From positions 10,077,820 to 10,141,819 of the forward strand of contig NC_135220.1 in assembly GCF_052324685.1 (NCBI RefSeq): DNA of 64,000 nt, written 5' to 3'. A program made the translations under genes and the position numbers. This document shows, in pieces, positions 43,862 to 55,608 of this stretch; positions within the stretch are counted from its first letter, which is position 1, and every line of letters begins with the position of its first letter. This stretch comes from Brachyhypopomus gauderio (Eukaryota > Chordata > Actinopteri > Gymnotiformes > Hypopomidae). Under the pieces are notes generated by a model that was given only the letters and a program-made list of their open reading frames with translations, was not told the origin of the DNA and did no database searches.

Positions 43862-44323
43862 CGAGTGTGTGTGTGTGTGTGGTGTGTGTGTAGGTGTGTG
43901 TCTGTGTGTGTAGGTGTGTGTGTGTGTGTGTGTGTCTGTGTGTAGGTGTGTGTGTGTCTGAGTGTGTGTGTGTGTGTGTGTGTGTGTGTAGGTGTGTGTC
44001 TGTGTGTGTAGCTGTGTATAGGTATATGTGTGTGTGTGTGTGTGTGAGTGTGTATGGGGATGTTTTCTGTCTGATAGATGAATATATTCTGAATACCCAT
44101 TCATTTCCTGTGATGGTCACGCTTGACCGGCAACAACACAGATGTAAAACGTTGGTTTAAAACACTCAAAATTCAATGAAAAAGATGATCATCACTTTTA
44201 TATGTTCCAGTGCATAGTGTGGAGGATGGCATAAGGCCTTGCAGCAATCAGATGTAAAACACAATATTTATGAGTGGTTTAAGTTGTAAATCGGTCAGAT
44301 TTGACCCGAACACGACAGGAGGG
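42766..44323. mobile_element. piggyBac-like non-autonomous element (TTAA flanks)
   Basis: TTAA lies on each side (42762-42765 and 44324-44327). The termini CCCTTCGGTTTTGTTGACC and, reverse-complemented, CCCTCCTGTCGTGTTCGGG agree at the first bases. The interior is mostly a TG-rich minisatellite, with no transposase. The TTAA target and CCCT ends fit piggyBac-like fish elements. Confidence 0.72.
42880..44055. repeat. (TG)n compound minisatellite
   Basis: Long GTGTGT tracts are interspersed with GTGTAGGTGTG, GTTTAGGTGTG and GAGTGAGTGAG words. A longer unit recurs about every 200 bp, with the motif TGCACATGAGTGGCATGTCA near 43125, 43341 and 43534 and CCTTGCAAACA(T/C)(A/C) following. Many open frames here encode only His-Thr or Val-Cys repeats. 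Confidence 0.95.
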
Positions 44324-45046
44324 TTAACTGGGGTCACCAATTCTGACGGCAGCCATCAGAATATGTGACCCCACTGAATCTCCAGGTAACAATAGTTCAC
44401 CGTGACCCCACAATAACAGAAAACAATGAAAAAATAACCCTAACCTTTTATTAGTCTATATTTAAACATTTTATCCAAATGTTTAGAATAACCATTCGTA
44501 ATGACAGCATCTTGCTTACGATGAAGCTTGCTATTTTCGTGTAAAATTATGTAACGAAACATTCTTGTTTAAGTACATTTATGTAATTAAGAGAAGATAA
44601 AATGTAAATGATCTGTCATCTTTTGGCTGGCGGACACCAACAAAACGAGTAAAGAAACGCATCAGCGTAGCATTCATAAAGCGTTGGTGCCTGTAAAAAA
44701 AAAAAAGACTCGAAAGGACTTGAAATTCCAAGCTTCAGACTTGGGACTTGACTTGACGGTTGCCTGTCTTGACTCGAGACTTGACTTGAGTTGACTGTCT
44801 TTGCTTGAGACTTGACTCGGGACTTGAGGATAAAGACTTGGACTTACTTGAGACTTGCAAAACACTGACTTGGTCCCACCTCTGGAAGTAAGTATTAAAA
44901 TGTCAAATTAATTTCACTCATTAGACAATATATGATTGAAAGGAAATATGACGTTTTATTTTGTTGTATTAACTAATTTTAGCGGCCAGACGGAGAAAAG
45001 GTAACATTAGCTAGTTGTGGCAAGGCTTAGCTTTTAACTTGGTTAG

Positions 45047-45582
45047 TGTTGGGATATTTTTTCTTGACCCAGATAGGCCCCAACACTGCCCCGATGAACC
45101 GATTGGTTTTGACTGAATTACCCAAGCAAAGTCTTAACACCAAAAGTTCTTTTAGATTAATTTATATGGAATATAATTGAATACGATATAGTCAAAGTAT
45201 ACGTGGTACAAACTCTCCAGTGCACTGGTGCTAGTTGCCTAGAACTCTACCTAACCCAAGTGGATCTCAGCAGAGTCCAAGGAAAAAGTCCTCGTGCTGG
45301 GCGATGTCCTCCCTTTCATACCTCATCTCTAAGTTTCGATTCTTCTCTAAGTTTCAATATCTGCCCCCACCTTTGCTACTCTTCCTTAGAGCCCCCCCTG
45401 CTCTTCACTAGCCGTCCATCTCCTTATCTCAAACTGCTTGTTTTGCAGCTTAAACTGAATAGGCCCATTCTATTCTCCTCAAGGCCATTGAGGCCTTCTC
45501 ACTTCTGCTCTTCCACAGTCTTTCAGGAAAACATTAAGTTTAAACATTAAGTTATTCACCTTTAAATTTCTTTTTTTCAACA
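45047..45582 (-). repeat. 3' LTR of endogenous retrovirus
   Basis: 536 bp, nearly identical to 52264-52786. It differs mainly by a 13-bp tandem duplication near 45533-45552 and a few substitutions. This suggests a fairly recent insertion despite the damaged interior. Confidence 0.93.
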
Positions 45583-45594
45583 TTCCCCCTTTTA
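45583..45594 (-). promoter_or_regulatory. Polypurine tract of endogenous retrovirus
   Basis: On the minus strand AAAAGGGGGAA directly precedes the 3' LTR. Confidence 0.75.
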
Positions 45595-46058
45595 GACCAA
45601 AACATTGGTCTAACTCTAGTCTAATACAAAATTTTATCTAGCCCAGTGCACTTCTTAAAAGAAAGACAATCATAAAAATCCCTAAATGTGTATACATTCA
45701 TAGTGTGACTATGTCAGTTAGTACAATGTCTATGTGTTCTTTTATGTGATTTGTGGGTTCTGGATCACTCCCCTGTCGTGGGCCGAGACCTTTCAGACTA
45801 TTTGGAGATGCCCCCCTTCATCTCCCACGGTCTCGTGACTTGACGTTGTCCACGAGACCCAGGTCCCGCCTGGTGGGAGATCACCTTGACCCGTTCTAAT
45901 AATGTGCCCATGTGTCATGCATATTACTTCTTAAACTAGTGGATTGGCTTTCATGTACTGTTGGTTGTGCTCTAATATGTGGTGCGTCTTCATTCTTCAT
46001 CAGTCGCAGACGCTGCCAATAACTATAAAGCAAGCATAATTAATCAAAAACAAGTTTT

Positions 46059-47405
46059 TCACACAGAATCGTCTTCTTCGGATGATAGGTCATCATCATC
46101 CGCGGTCACCAGTGGCATGGTACATGGCGGTGGGTTCTTCGTGTCCCCCTTCTCGATCACAACACTGCTCAACCTTTGGGCGAGAGCTCTGATACATGTT
46201 ATACAACATCCACATTTAACAACAATCGTGGTTAATACCAAGGTTGTAATCCTTAACGAAAATGAACGAAAGAACGAAAACTGTGACAAGTAATAACAGT
46301 AATTAAAATCTTGAAATATTAAGTATATTACAAAAAGTTCACTACAAAAATAGCTCTGTATTTGCAATTGTTGTGTATTTACATACATGGTGTGGCGTCT
46401 AAATACTACTATCGGGACAGGGATGCGGGGAGAGATTGTATTCTCCCATGGGGTTGCTCTCATGGAAGTCAGCACTAGTGGTAGTGCCTGTACATAGTCC
46501 ATGTCCCCCTTTGCGCTAAATGCTTTGGCCAGTTTGGTCTAGTGCGACCATTTCTGCCAGTTGAGCTGAGGCTGGTTGTGGAATCTCTCCTGATTCCACC
46601 TCCTCCCACTCTCCTCCACACGCTTGTACCACAGCGTAAGAGGCCTTCAGTTCGTTACCTTGTCTCCAACAACTCCCATCTGAACAGAGCTCCCATGCTC
46701 CTGGTTTAGTAATTCTGACCTTGTGCAGTTCTGGTCTGAGCTGAATGTGTCTTTCTGTGGCGTCAGCACAGAAATGTGATGTCCTATCTTCTGCTACTTC
46801 AATGTTATCAGTCAGATTCACTAATTTTGACTCAGTATTGTATGTGATGTGTGGCTGTGTGAATATGGCTTTTATCTTATTCTGTTGTGCTCTTGATAAA
46901 GAAAAGGCTTGTGAATTTATGAACGCCATTACTCCATGATTGGTGCTGATTATTAGTGGATGACATTACCAAGTGTGCTGTTTTCTCTATTGCTGTGGTG
47001 AGTCCTGCAATGTATGCTGTGCATGGTCCTGTTCCTATTACTGGTTGATCCAGCTTTGAACTATGAAAAAATTTTCCTGCTTTCTTCACCCTCCCCCTTT
47101 TACTGTAAGAGACAATCATTAACAAAATTGTCTCTTACAGAAACATTAAGGTTAATTGTTTTAGTGTAATCTGGTGCTGCTAATTCAGTTGCGCTAGCAA
47201 GTGCTTGTTTCAAAGTTATTAAATCCCTCTCTGCCTCAACCATCCAGTCCAGCTCCACTTTCCCGTTACCCAGACCCTTAGACACTGTTAGTTTCCTAAG
47301 ACTGTGAGCCAAATCACTATAGTTAGGTATATAGCTACGCCAGTAGCCTGTCAGGCCTAATAATGACATAATTTCAGATACTGTTGTGGGCTTTGTCAAT
47401 GACAA
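46059..47405 (-). pseudogene. Retroviral pol/env remnants
   Basis: Minus-strand pieces in broken frames. 47405-47100 is the RT connection region (LGLTGYWRSYIPNYSDLA). 46929-46516 has an RNase H core (CSDGSCW, then SAQLAEMVALDQ, with conserved Asp and Glu). About 46502-46410 resembles the integrase C-terminal part (LPLVLTSMRATPWENT). 46240-46059 has a Cys-rich CGCCITCIR stretch and an acidic tail, compatible with an Env cytoplasmic end. Stops, frameshifts and deletions separate them, and most of RT, protease, integrase and Env surface regions are absent. Confidence 0.75.
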
Positions 47406-47984
47406 TATTGACTGTCTCTGATTTCTTGGGCTTTTAATTATTTCTCTTTTAACAGCTTGAGTAACTCATCTTTCATTAACTCATCTTCTTCTTGCCTTAT
47501 GGCTTTCTCCACATCACATACCACTGTTGTGGAATTGATGTCATGCAAGTTGAGGTCTTATAATTTATGAATCAGTATTTATTTGATAGCAAGAGAGTTA
47601 CAAAATATAGAACTATAAATGTGAATTTTGATGTGAAGCTTACACTTCATTTAGTAACTCTGAACTGTCTCTGTCAGTCCAGATTCTTTCTAGTCAAAGT
47701 GTGTAAAAAACTAAGGATGCCTGCTTCCCAGGAGCAGTTATCAGTTTCCCTGGGATTCAACCTTGGGTGCATAGAAATGGATAATCAGTATTATCGCTAA
47801 CTCTGCTACTGCACAGAAGACTTCAGTCTTGCAGGAAAATATCTTCAATATGGTTACAGTTAGTTACTAATCAGTGCAAGCAGTACTTCACACACAGACT
47901 GTGCTATAGTGTCTGCATGGATCTAACATCATTTAAGTATGTGTTCTGACGGTTCAGAGTGTATGGCTAATTTTAACTATTAAT

Positions 47985-49110
47985 GTTATGTATTTATAGT
48001 GCTTGAAAAGCACTATATTGTTATTCCTCATACTTCTTCTTATTATTCTTCTCCAAATTTTTCAATTAATTCAACCCAAACCGCTTAATGTACACTCTGT
48101 TCCAACTGCGTTTCTGAGGTCTCTGCGCTGACAGGTGTGCTATCTGTTTTTGGAGTCGATTATAGTTTTAGATTTTAATCAAATTTAGTTTAAAAATAAG
48201 AAAGCCCCATTAAAATGAATGGTGTAATGTTCATAATTTCAAATATCAACTGCCAGTTAGTGTTCTGGCACGAAAGTGATCAAAACGCTCCTGGATAAAC
48301 TGCTGTAAAATCCTTACACATTCACCTAGAAGCTCAATTTAAATTTTAAATGGCAGATAAACCTGTCCTTTCTGGCATGCAGAGATATCTTATAATTTGA
48401 TCAATCAGTTTTAAAGTTATGAGCATTTGTTTGTCACTAAACACAGAAAGCTGCCCCATTAGCTCCCATGTTAATTTCTCTCAATCAGAATTGGCTTTTT
48501 TTGTGTTTAACTTGACATAAATCAGACACTATTTGGTCAAACCACACAAAAATACATCAATCATCAGCAAGCTGTCCTCTCTCACACAAACTCTCCAGTT
48601 AAGCGATAAGTTAAATGGGTCCCGAATTACGACCGTTTGTTTGGATGGTCCAAATCACACTTAAGGCAAGACTCTACAGGTGACTAGGTTAAAAAATTTA
48701 TCCAATAGCAATCACTGTGAAACTACATATATACATACTAACTATATAAAGATATACATTTTGAAATTTAATGGATTTGTATTGGAAACCATTGTTTACT
48801 TACTCAAAATCTAATCATATAGTTATCAGCAGTGATATAGATCATCCCCAACGATAGAAAGACAAACAACAGCAAAACAGAACTATGTAATGACAAATTT
48901 TAACATCAATAGAACGGAAACACAGCGCACACACTGTGCTCAGGATTGCATTTATGTTTCACGCTGGCGGACATGTCAGATGTTACGGCCTCTGCTTTTG
49001 ATACTCTGATCATATCAGCTTCATTACATTGACAGTAAGATTGTGCTCTGATCATATCAGCTTCATTACATTGACAGTAATATTGTGCTCTGCAGCCACA
49101 ACCTCTCAAT
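47985..49110. repeat. Dispersed repeat inside the retrovirus
   Basis: GTGCTTGAAAAGCACTATAT and TTCTTCTTATTATTCTTCTC at the start are typical of a common fish interspersed repeat. 49004-49089 is a 42-bp unit repeated twice (CTCTGATCATATCAGCTTCA). No retroviral coding is present here, so this is probably a secondary insertion; its ends were not resolved. Confidence 0.5.
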
Positions 49111-50740
49111 ACTAGTCAGCATGGCAGACTCACATTCACTAAAGGTAGAAATGGCCATACCTGCTGCTGCCTCAACCCTGCATTTACCAATAAAATAAAA
49201 TGTATAGGATATCACTACCTGTTCATCTCCTCAGGTTTAATTGGTGCATTTATTTTTTACTTTTACATAACATAAAATAGGTATGTGTTTAAAACTTTTA
49301 TTCATAAAACATTGTATTCATTCACTCTTATTCGTAATTTGTATTAAACTTAATGTTTTGTCCATTCTGCCACTAAATAAAAATCTGTAGTGTAAAAGTA
49401 AAACTAACAACAAATTGAAAGTCAGGGCACTTTATTAGTCTGTGGATCAGCTTCTTGTCTCTATCTCAACAGTCACTGATCTCAACCCTGTCCCATACCT
49501 GTATTATTTTTGTAAACCTGCATGTCCCAACCCTAACTCATGTGCTAAGAGCATCATTCACACGTTCACTTCAAATGCCACATCTTCCCTAGTTACACCT
49601 TGAAGACGCATTGATGTATATAGTTTTGCGGCGTCCATCTCTTTCACACAGACTTCACTCTAAATTCAAACTGCTGCAAAACCCGTGGTCTGATATTAAT
49701 TTTAAGCCCCGTACCTACACAATTAGGACAAATTAATCCACTAATTAGTTCAAACGCGCTTCACTGTGTGGCGCATCGGTCCGACCCGCTATCTAAAGTC
49801 TACTTATTTCTTAAGGACAGCTTACGCATCGATGCACTGCGTGAAAGCATTTCATTATCTAATTGGTTTTTGCAAGTTTTCCCTTACATCTTCTCACAAG
49901 TGACAGTTTTTGTCTTTTCTGTGATGCTGTTAAAAGTAATACTTTCGGCGTTTTATATTATAAAGATACTGAAAAGCTAAACCAGGAAATGTAAGTGCAT
50001 GTGACCACGTGACCCATCTGAACCAATCACGTTCTCAGAAATCGACATCACGAGAAAGAGAGCTTTACAACGATACCCACGATGTTGTTCATGCTCCGTA
50101 ATGATGCTAACTTTTCATGAATTTAGAAAAAATCTACAGGCGCATCCAGACAAACTTTAGATAAATAAACACCTAAATGTTTAACTTGGACATTTTCTTT
50201 CCAACATTTTGAAATAATGCATGTTACAGAATCAAAATAGCCTAAAACTTCAAAATTGACCAGTGCATGATAAAACAATGTTCTCGCCTTGAACAAGGAT
50301 TCTCTAGTCAGTGAGACAGTGAGTGTCTCTGTCCCCCACGCACACACTCGCACATTCATACATCTCTACCATACAAACTCCACACAGACACACACATGCA
50401 TACTGTACATCTTTCTCGAATACTCACTCACACAGACACACACACAAACATACATACATCTTTCTCACACGCACGTCTATCAAACCCACTACACACAAAC
50501 ACACATACATACTGTTCATCTCTCTCCCACAAACAAAGGCGCCATCAGCCTATATCTAGGGAGGGGCTGAGGAGAGTCTGCCTTTTTGGTCTCAGACTTT
50601 TCTTTGGAGTTAATATTTAGACATTTTTTTCTGAATGTTCTTACATATGGCAAACGTTTCTGCTTTTTCCAGTTGGTTTTTACGCTTCTTTTTTGTCAAA
50701 ACTCCACTAGTTTCTAATTTTCTTTTCTCTTTATTGATTT
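49111..50740. other. Unassigned retroviral interior, no ORF supported
   Basis: No recognisable gag or pol. 50330-50520 is an ACACAC/ACATAC-rich low-complexity tract. The remainder is probably decayed retrovirus or nested repeat. Confidence 0.4.
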
Positions 50741-50747
50741 GTGTAAC

Positions 50748-50960
50748 TCAGTGCTTCTCAATATGTTCCCAATCCACCTTATACATACCGCGATCGTCCG
50801 GGTCTGGCCACAACCCTTCGGATCGCATTTTCTCAAAACACCTTTTAACATACACCACTGTGTCCGATCTCACTTTCGGCACAGTGCGCTTCTCCATAGT
50901 ATCAACCAAATAATCCTCCAAACTTTTAATATTATCCATGATGTAACTCCAATTTTTCAA
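50748..50960 (-). pseudogene. Retroviral gag N-terminal fragment, probable
   Basis: A short minus-strand ORF whose likely start is the Met near 50940, giving about 63 residues with YVKRCFEKMRSEGLWPDPDD. A stop follows, but the same frame stays open and Lys-rich for about 45 further codons. Its position, first ORF after the leader, fits the start of gag. No domain is certain. Confidence 0.5.
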
Positions 50961-51720
50961 ACTACACCCAATTCACTTTTGCTTAAATTTATTACTTTAT
51001 TGTATAGTATTACCTTATTACTTTATCGTCATACTCGCAAGCGCTTTAATTCGCCAGCGCACACACCAAGGACAGACAGACCCAAAGTTATTATCTCCAT
51101 ACTCCAAACAACTCCAGCTCAACAAAGCTCGCGCGAGTTTCACTTCCAGCACTTAAATCGTACATCTAGAGTGTCACAAACCAAATTATAATTTCATGCA
51201 TGAAAATAATGCAATAATTTTTGTTTTACTCTTTAACCTCTTATGAAATGTTTCTCTTGTGCTTGTGTACACAATGATGAACGTCTTTCTTGGGGGCTCA
51301 TGCAATTTACTCAGGGGTTCAAATGTCCTCGCATAAGAGGCTCATAGATTTTATCTAGATTTTAAGTCCCTGGAAAGAGGCTTATATTTATTTATTATTC
51401 TAAGTCCTCAAACTGAGGCTCATGGGTGTGGTCCTAATTTATAGAACACCTCTTTCTCAAGACTCATGTGATTTACCAGGTTCTAAGTCCTCCTTCTCTG
51501 AAGCTCATATATTTCACGAGATCAAAAAGTCTCTCAAAACAAGACTCATAATGTTTATTACATCGTTGTTTAACAACAATTTATATAGGCCTTTAGTCAG
51601 CATAAAACCACACAATACATGGGAATCAACCGAACACTGCAGATTCACACACACACACACACACACAGCTGCAATTTCACCAACTTCACACGGAATTTTA
51701 ACAAAACACACGGGGCCCCC

Positions 51721-51953
51721 AATAATCAAAATGGCGCGTCCTCCGGAATCCACAGGATTCCAGGCTACCTGCCTTAATTAAAATAATAAACTGGCGCGAC
51801 CTCCGGAATTCGCAGAATTCCAGGCTACCTGCCTTAATTAAAATAATAAACTGGCGCGTCCTCCGGAATTCACAGAATTCCAGGCTACCTGCCTTAATTA
51901 AAATAACAAACGGCGCGACCTCCGATTGTTCCAAGAATAATCGGGCTACCTGC
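51721..51953. repeat. 60-bp tandem repeat in retroviral leader
   Basis: Two full and two partial copies of a 60-bp unit with GCGACCTCCGGAATTC and CCAGGCTACCTGCCTTAATT. Lies between the primer site and the gag start, so it is part of the leader. Confidence 0.9.
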
Positions 51954-52243
51954 CAAATTTACTGCAGTTTACAGGGCGTCCTCCTACGACTTTATGAGTC
52001 GTAGGGCAATCCTCCTGTCTATATATCGAGTTTGTAACACGTATACAATTTTAATACTAAATTTACAGAGAGTATTTCGCCTCGACCATTCAGTGACTGA
52101 ACTTTAATTTCGCCTATGATATATCAGTCAATAGGAGAGAATGGCTCCTTACCTTTTTAACAGGCCGCGCGGCTTAGTTCAGTCACCTCACAGACGGATT
52201 GACCTCCTCTCTCGTCTTAATTGCAGAATTCGACTCCAGTCAA

Positions 52244-52261
52244 AACCATCCTCTGCTACCA
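52244..52261 (-). promoter_or_regulatory. Primer binding site, initiator Met tRNA
   Basis: On the minus strand TGGTAGCAGAGGATGGTT begins two bases after the 5' LTR. From memory, it is complementary to the 3' end of vertebrate initiator methionine tRNA (AACCATCCTCTGCTACCA) over the full 18 bases. Confidence 0.85.
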
Positions 52262-52263
52262 TT

Positions 52264-52786
52264 TGTTGGGATATTTTTTCTTGACCCAGATAGGCCCCAA
52301 CACTGCCCCGATGAACCGATTGGTTTTGACTGAATTACCCAAGCAAAGTCTTAACACCAAAAGTTCTTTTAGATTAATTTATATGGAATATAATTGAATA
52401 CGATATAGTCAAAGTATACGTGGTACAAACTCTCCAGTGCACTGGTGCTAGTTGCCTAGAACTCTACCTAACCCAAGTGGATCTCAGCAGCGTCCAAGCA
52501 AAAAGTCCTCGTGCTGGGCGATGTCCTCCCTTTCATACCTCATCTCTAAGTTTCGATTCTTCTCTAAGTTTCAATATCTGCCCCCACCTTTGCTACTCTT
52601 CCTTAGAGCCCCCCCTGCTCTTCACTAGCCGTCCATCTCCTTATCTCAAACTGCTTGTTTTGCAGCTTACACTGAATAGGCCCATTCTATTCTCCTCAAG
52701 GCCATTGAGGCCTTCTCACTTCTGCTCTTCCACAGTCTTTCAGGAAAACATTAAGTTATTCACCTTTAAATTTCTTTTTTTCAACA
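52264..52786 (-). repeat. 5' LTR of endogenous retrovirus
   Basis: 523 bp, TGTTGAAAA to CCCAACA on the minus strand; the partner of 45047-45582. Confidence 0.93.
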
Positions 52787-52790
52787 TTAG

Positions 52791-53190
52791 CTAACTAGCT
52801 TAGTAAATTTTGCTCTTTGGTCTGTTTTGTCTACCGCCAAAATCTGTTTCCCCCATAAATGCAACATCGAACGCGACGTAAAAACCGACTTGAAAATGCA
52901 AAAAAACGTTAAATATTTTGATGAGATTGTTTTGTATAAAAGCTGTACTGGACCGACACGACAATGTCAGTCGGAAGATCGGTGTTTTATTTCTCATGAA
53001 AGGCTTGAAAATTGAGTAAGAATGGCTAAATCGCGCTGTCGAAACTGATGCTGTCCACCATGGCTTTGTGACAACTAGCTGAAGTTAACTGTGTGTATTA
53101 ATTAATATATGCATGTGTGATTATACCATCTCTGGTCTGTAACTGTGACATGTCACTGAAAACAGCAAGCACATAGGTGTAAAGAATATA
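52791..53190. other. Cargo-element intron, nothing recognised
   Basis: About 400 bp of giant-element DNA between the retrovirus and the next solo LTR. No ORF or repeat recognised. Confidence 0.4.
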
Positions 53191-53195
53191 GGTAC

Positions 53196-54941
53196 TGTCA
53201 CGTATGGCCTCGCCCCCTCCCTTAGCTGTCACTCCGGGTTCCCTTGCGTCTGTGTTCCGTGCCTGTTTATCCCGCCCTGCTCGTTTGTCTCCATGATTCC
53301 TCGTTTGTTACCACGCCCCCGTGTCATTGCCCTCACCTGTTCCCTGTTTGGAGTTCTGTGTATATATAGTCCCTGACAGTGTTGTATAAAGTATTCGAGA
53401 CCCATACTTGAGTAAAAGTACAAGTACTCTATCAAAAAATTTACTTGAGTTGAAGTGTTTGTTAAAAAATTTACTTAAGTAGAAGTACAGAAGTATTCAG
53501 CATTTTTTGTACTTAAGTATTGCAAGTAGTTTAGTCTAAAATGTATTACTCAAGTACTGAAAGTAAAAAGTACAAGTATTGTTTTGAATTAATTAAAGAA
53601 AGCCATCAAAGTTAGATTATCAATTGTTTTTATATATCACTTACAAATCAAAGATGTCAAAGATCACAAATACAAGTGTTCTGTATGTACTTAAAAAACT
53701 GGGGTTAACATTTCATACACAAAAAACAGATAACCTATGTCCCGCTACGTCGTAGGTTTGATGCAGAAGTACAAATTCGCCTTCATTTAGCTGAGAAAAC
53801 GAGATGTATTTTGGACGTAAAATCCGTCCGTCGGATTCTAAGGGTGAGCCTACTGCCCTGCTTTTACCCTCATTAAATGCCCTTACCCTATAAAAACACT
53901 ACACTATAAAAATGGACACATGATTAGTCAGCACGTCACCTTTATTGCCAGCTAATATTAAATGAATTCTGCAGCACGCCATGAACATAACTAGGTTAGT
54001 TCGCTAAGATATCTAACCTAAGTCGTGCTTACTGCGCTCTTCTGCTGTTACCAAACACTGTACCATCTCTTTTAATGAGATAGGCTAAAAAGCTAATTAT
54101 TTGGAATAATTTCGAATATATGTGTATTTGTATAAATATGTAAATCAAGCTGAAGGTGCTGGAAAATACTGAAAATGGACCTTCAAAGTGCCGCACAAGT
54201 GCATAAATTCTACCTTGTAACTTCGCACGCACAAAAATCGAGAGGCGTACGACCTTGTGACGCAACCGCGCCCGTGGCCAACGCGCATTGGCGGAGCCAC
54301 CGTGATTGCATCATTTTTTCCGCGTGGACCCTTGCGGCAGTCACGATGTGTCAAGTGAACCTAGATTACGAAGCTCAAGTGTTCAGCGAAGGCAGCAGCA
54401 GAGTAAACGAGACTGCAGTTTTCTCATAAGACAGCCTGCTCGCTTGACCTGGTGACAGCACCAGTTAACATGTTTATAATTGTAATCAGTAACTATACAG
54501 CACGTAAAAAATGTATCGGAGTAAAAGTATTAAACTGATGGAAAATATGTAGTGAAGTAAAAGTGGAAGTAGGAGAAAAAAAATAATACTCCAGTAAAGT
54601 ACAGATACAGCATTTTAGTACTTAAGTACAGTAGTGAAGTAGTTCTACTTCGTTACTATACAACTCTGGTCCCTGAGTGTCCCTTGTCCCTCATGGGTTG
54701 TTTTGACTGTTTGAATGTTTCATAGTTTCTATTGCTTGTCGTGTGTTTCCTGGTTTGTATTCATTGCTCGTTACCCGTGTTTCTGTTTTGTCATGCCTAT
54801 ATATGCTTGTTTTTCGAACTGCCCTCCCATTATGAACCCGGACTGGCTTAGCGACGATGAGTATGGTATTCCCTTGAATAAATCTCGCTCTTCTCAACAA
54901 TTGTGTCCGTCCTCTCGCTCTGCTGCGCGAACAGCATTACA
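53196..54941 (+). repeat. Solo LTR (446 bp) split by a hAT element
   Basis: Starts TGTCACGTATGGCC and ends ACAGCATTACA. GGTAC is duplicated at 53191-53195 and 54942-54946. A hAT element (53377-54668) lies inside; without it the LTR is 446 bp. AATAAA at 54877-54882 lies about 60 bases before the end, which fixes the plus orientation. Confidence 0.92.
53377..54668. mobile_element. hAT element with 8-bp duplication GTCCCTGA
   Basis: Termini CAGTGTTGTATAAAGTA and, reverse-complemented, CAGAGTTGTATAGTAAC. GTCCCTGA is duplicated at 53369-53376 and 54669-54676. Subterminal AAGTA/TACTT-rich words (AGTAAAAGTACAAGTACT) are typical of a common fish family. 54140-54350 contains an inverted F1-type segment. 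No transposase. Confidence 0.93.
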
Positions 54942-55311
54942 GGTACTTGGATTTGAATCATTATCATGCGGCCATTTTCTCCGGTCGCGCTGTCTAAGCG
55001 GTCGGTGATCAAGCGCGCTGTAAAATAAATAGCTGTTTTCATCGGTTTGTAGGAGGTTCTTCCTAGAGTTTTGGTAATATGACCTAATTGAGTGTCCACT
55101 TTCTCTCATCCCGTTAGAAGAATTCACATTTCGCGCTTGTTTTTTTTGAGCCTGCTTGAAATTTAACTTCGCGTTTGGACCGTTCAAAAACATTGTGGCA
55201 CTGTTCAAAAGATATTAATAAATAAGTGGACAATTACATTATATTCTTGTTTATTGTTTCCTGAAGTTTTATCCCAGTCTGTACAGTTTAAGGTAGTTTT
55301 TTATTAATATC

Positions 55312-55608
55312 TGTCACGGTGAGGCGGCCCCCTACTGGCCGCCTCTGTCCACAGCGGCTGTTGTTGTCGTTGTTTGGTGACGTCATGTGCGTCCCTCAGG
55401 TGGGCAGAGCCCGTGATCCGTCTCACCTGAGGGTCGTTTGTTTGCCTATATATGTCTTGTCTTTGTACCAGTTGACCGCTGGTCATTATATCCTTAATTT
55501 GGAGATAGTGCACGGGTTTTAGGTTTGCACACTTTCTATTAAACCATCCTTTTTCCCTGAGACTTGGCGTGATCGCTTCCTTTTTGTTGCTCACCCCCGC
55601 CCATCACA
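55312..55608 (+). repeat. Solo LTR with ATATC duplication
   Basis: 297 bp, TGTCACGGTGAGG to CCCATCACA. ATATC is duplicated at 55307-55311 and 55609-55613. Contains a TATATA-type box near 55446. Same family as the LTR at 63355-63538. Confidence 0.93.

Larger units (their letters stand above)
42211..44884. mobile_element. hAT element with 8-bp duplication GAAGTAAG
   Basis: Starts CAGAGGTGGGGACTCGAGTC and ends GACTTGGTCCCACCTCTG. GAAGTAAG flanks it at 42203-42210 and 44885-44892. Long inverted subterminal arms (about 42520-42700 and 44520-44700) share TTACTCGTTTTGTTGGTGTC and its complement, so the element is foldback-like. There is no transposase. It contains a TTAA-flanked element. Confidence 0.93.
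45047..52786 (-). mobile_element. Endogenous retrovirus, decayed, minus strand
   Basis: 7740 bp between LTRs with TG...CA ends. TTAG is duplicated on both flanks (45043-45046 and 52787-52790), a 4-bp target duplication typical of retroviruses. On the minus strand the order is: 5' LTR (52264-52786), primer site, leader with 60-bp tandem repeats, gag N-terminal fragment (about 50940-50748), pol remnants (47405 to about 46410), an Env-tail-like piece (46240-46059), purine tract, 3' LTR (45047-45582). Much of gag, pol and env is missing or replaced by other repeats, so it is defective. It lies in the presumed first intron of the cargo gene, opposite to that gene's direction. Confidence 0.88.

Noticed and set aside
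42802..44160. Many long ORFs on both strands (His-Thr, Val-Cys or Arg-Thr rich)
   Set aside because: They are translations of a TG/CA minisatellite; all frames are open because the repeat has no stop codons.
46059..46502. A single 147-codon gene
   Set aside because: It fuses an integrase-like piece, an AT-rich stretch and an Env-tail-like piece in one fortuitously open frame; treated as retroviral remnants.
48906..49109. Cys-rich 67-codon ORF with internal repeats
   Set aside because: The repeats come from a 42-bp tandem duplication in a dispersed repeat; no family resemblance.
50289..50620. Three overlapping His-Thr-rich ORFs
   Set aside because: Low-complexity ACACAC-type tract inside the decayed retrovirus.
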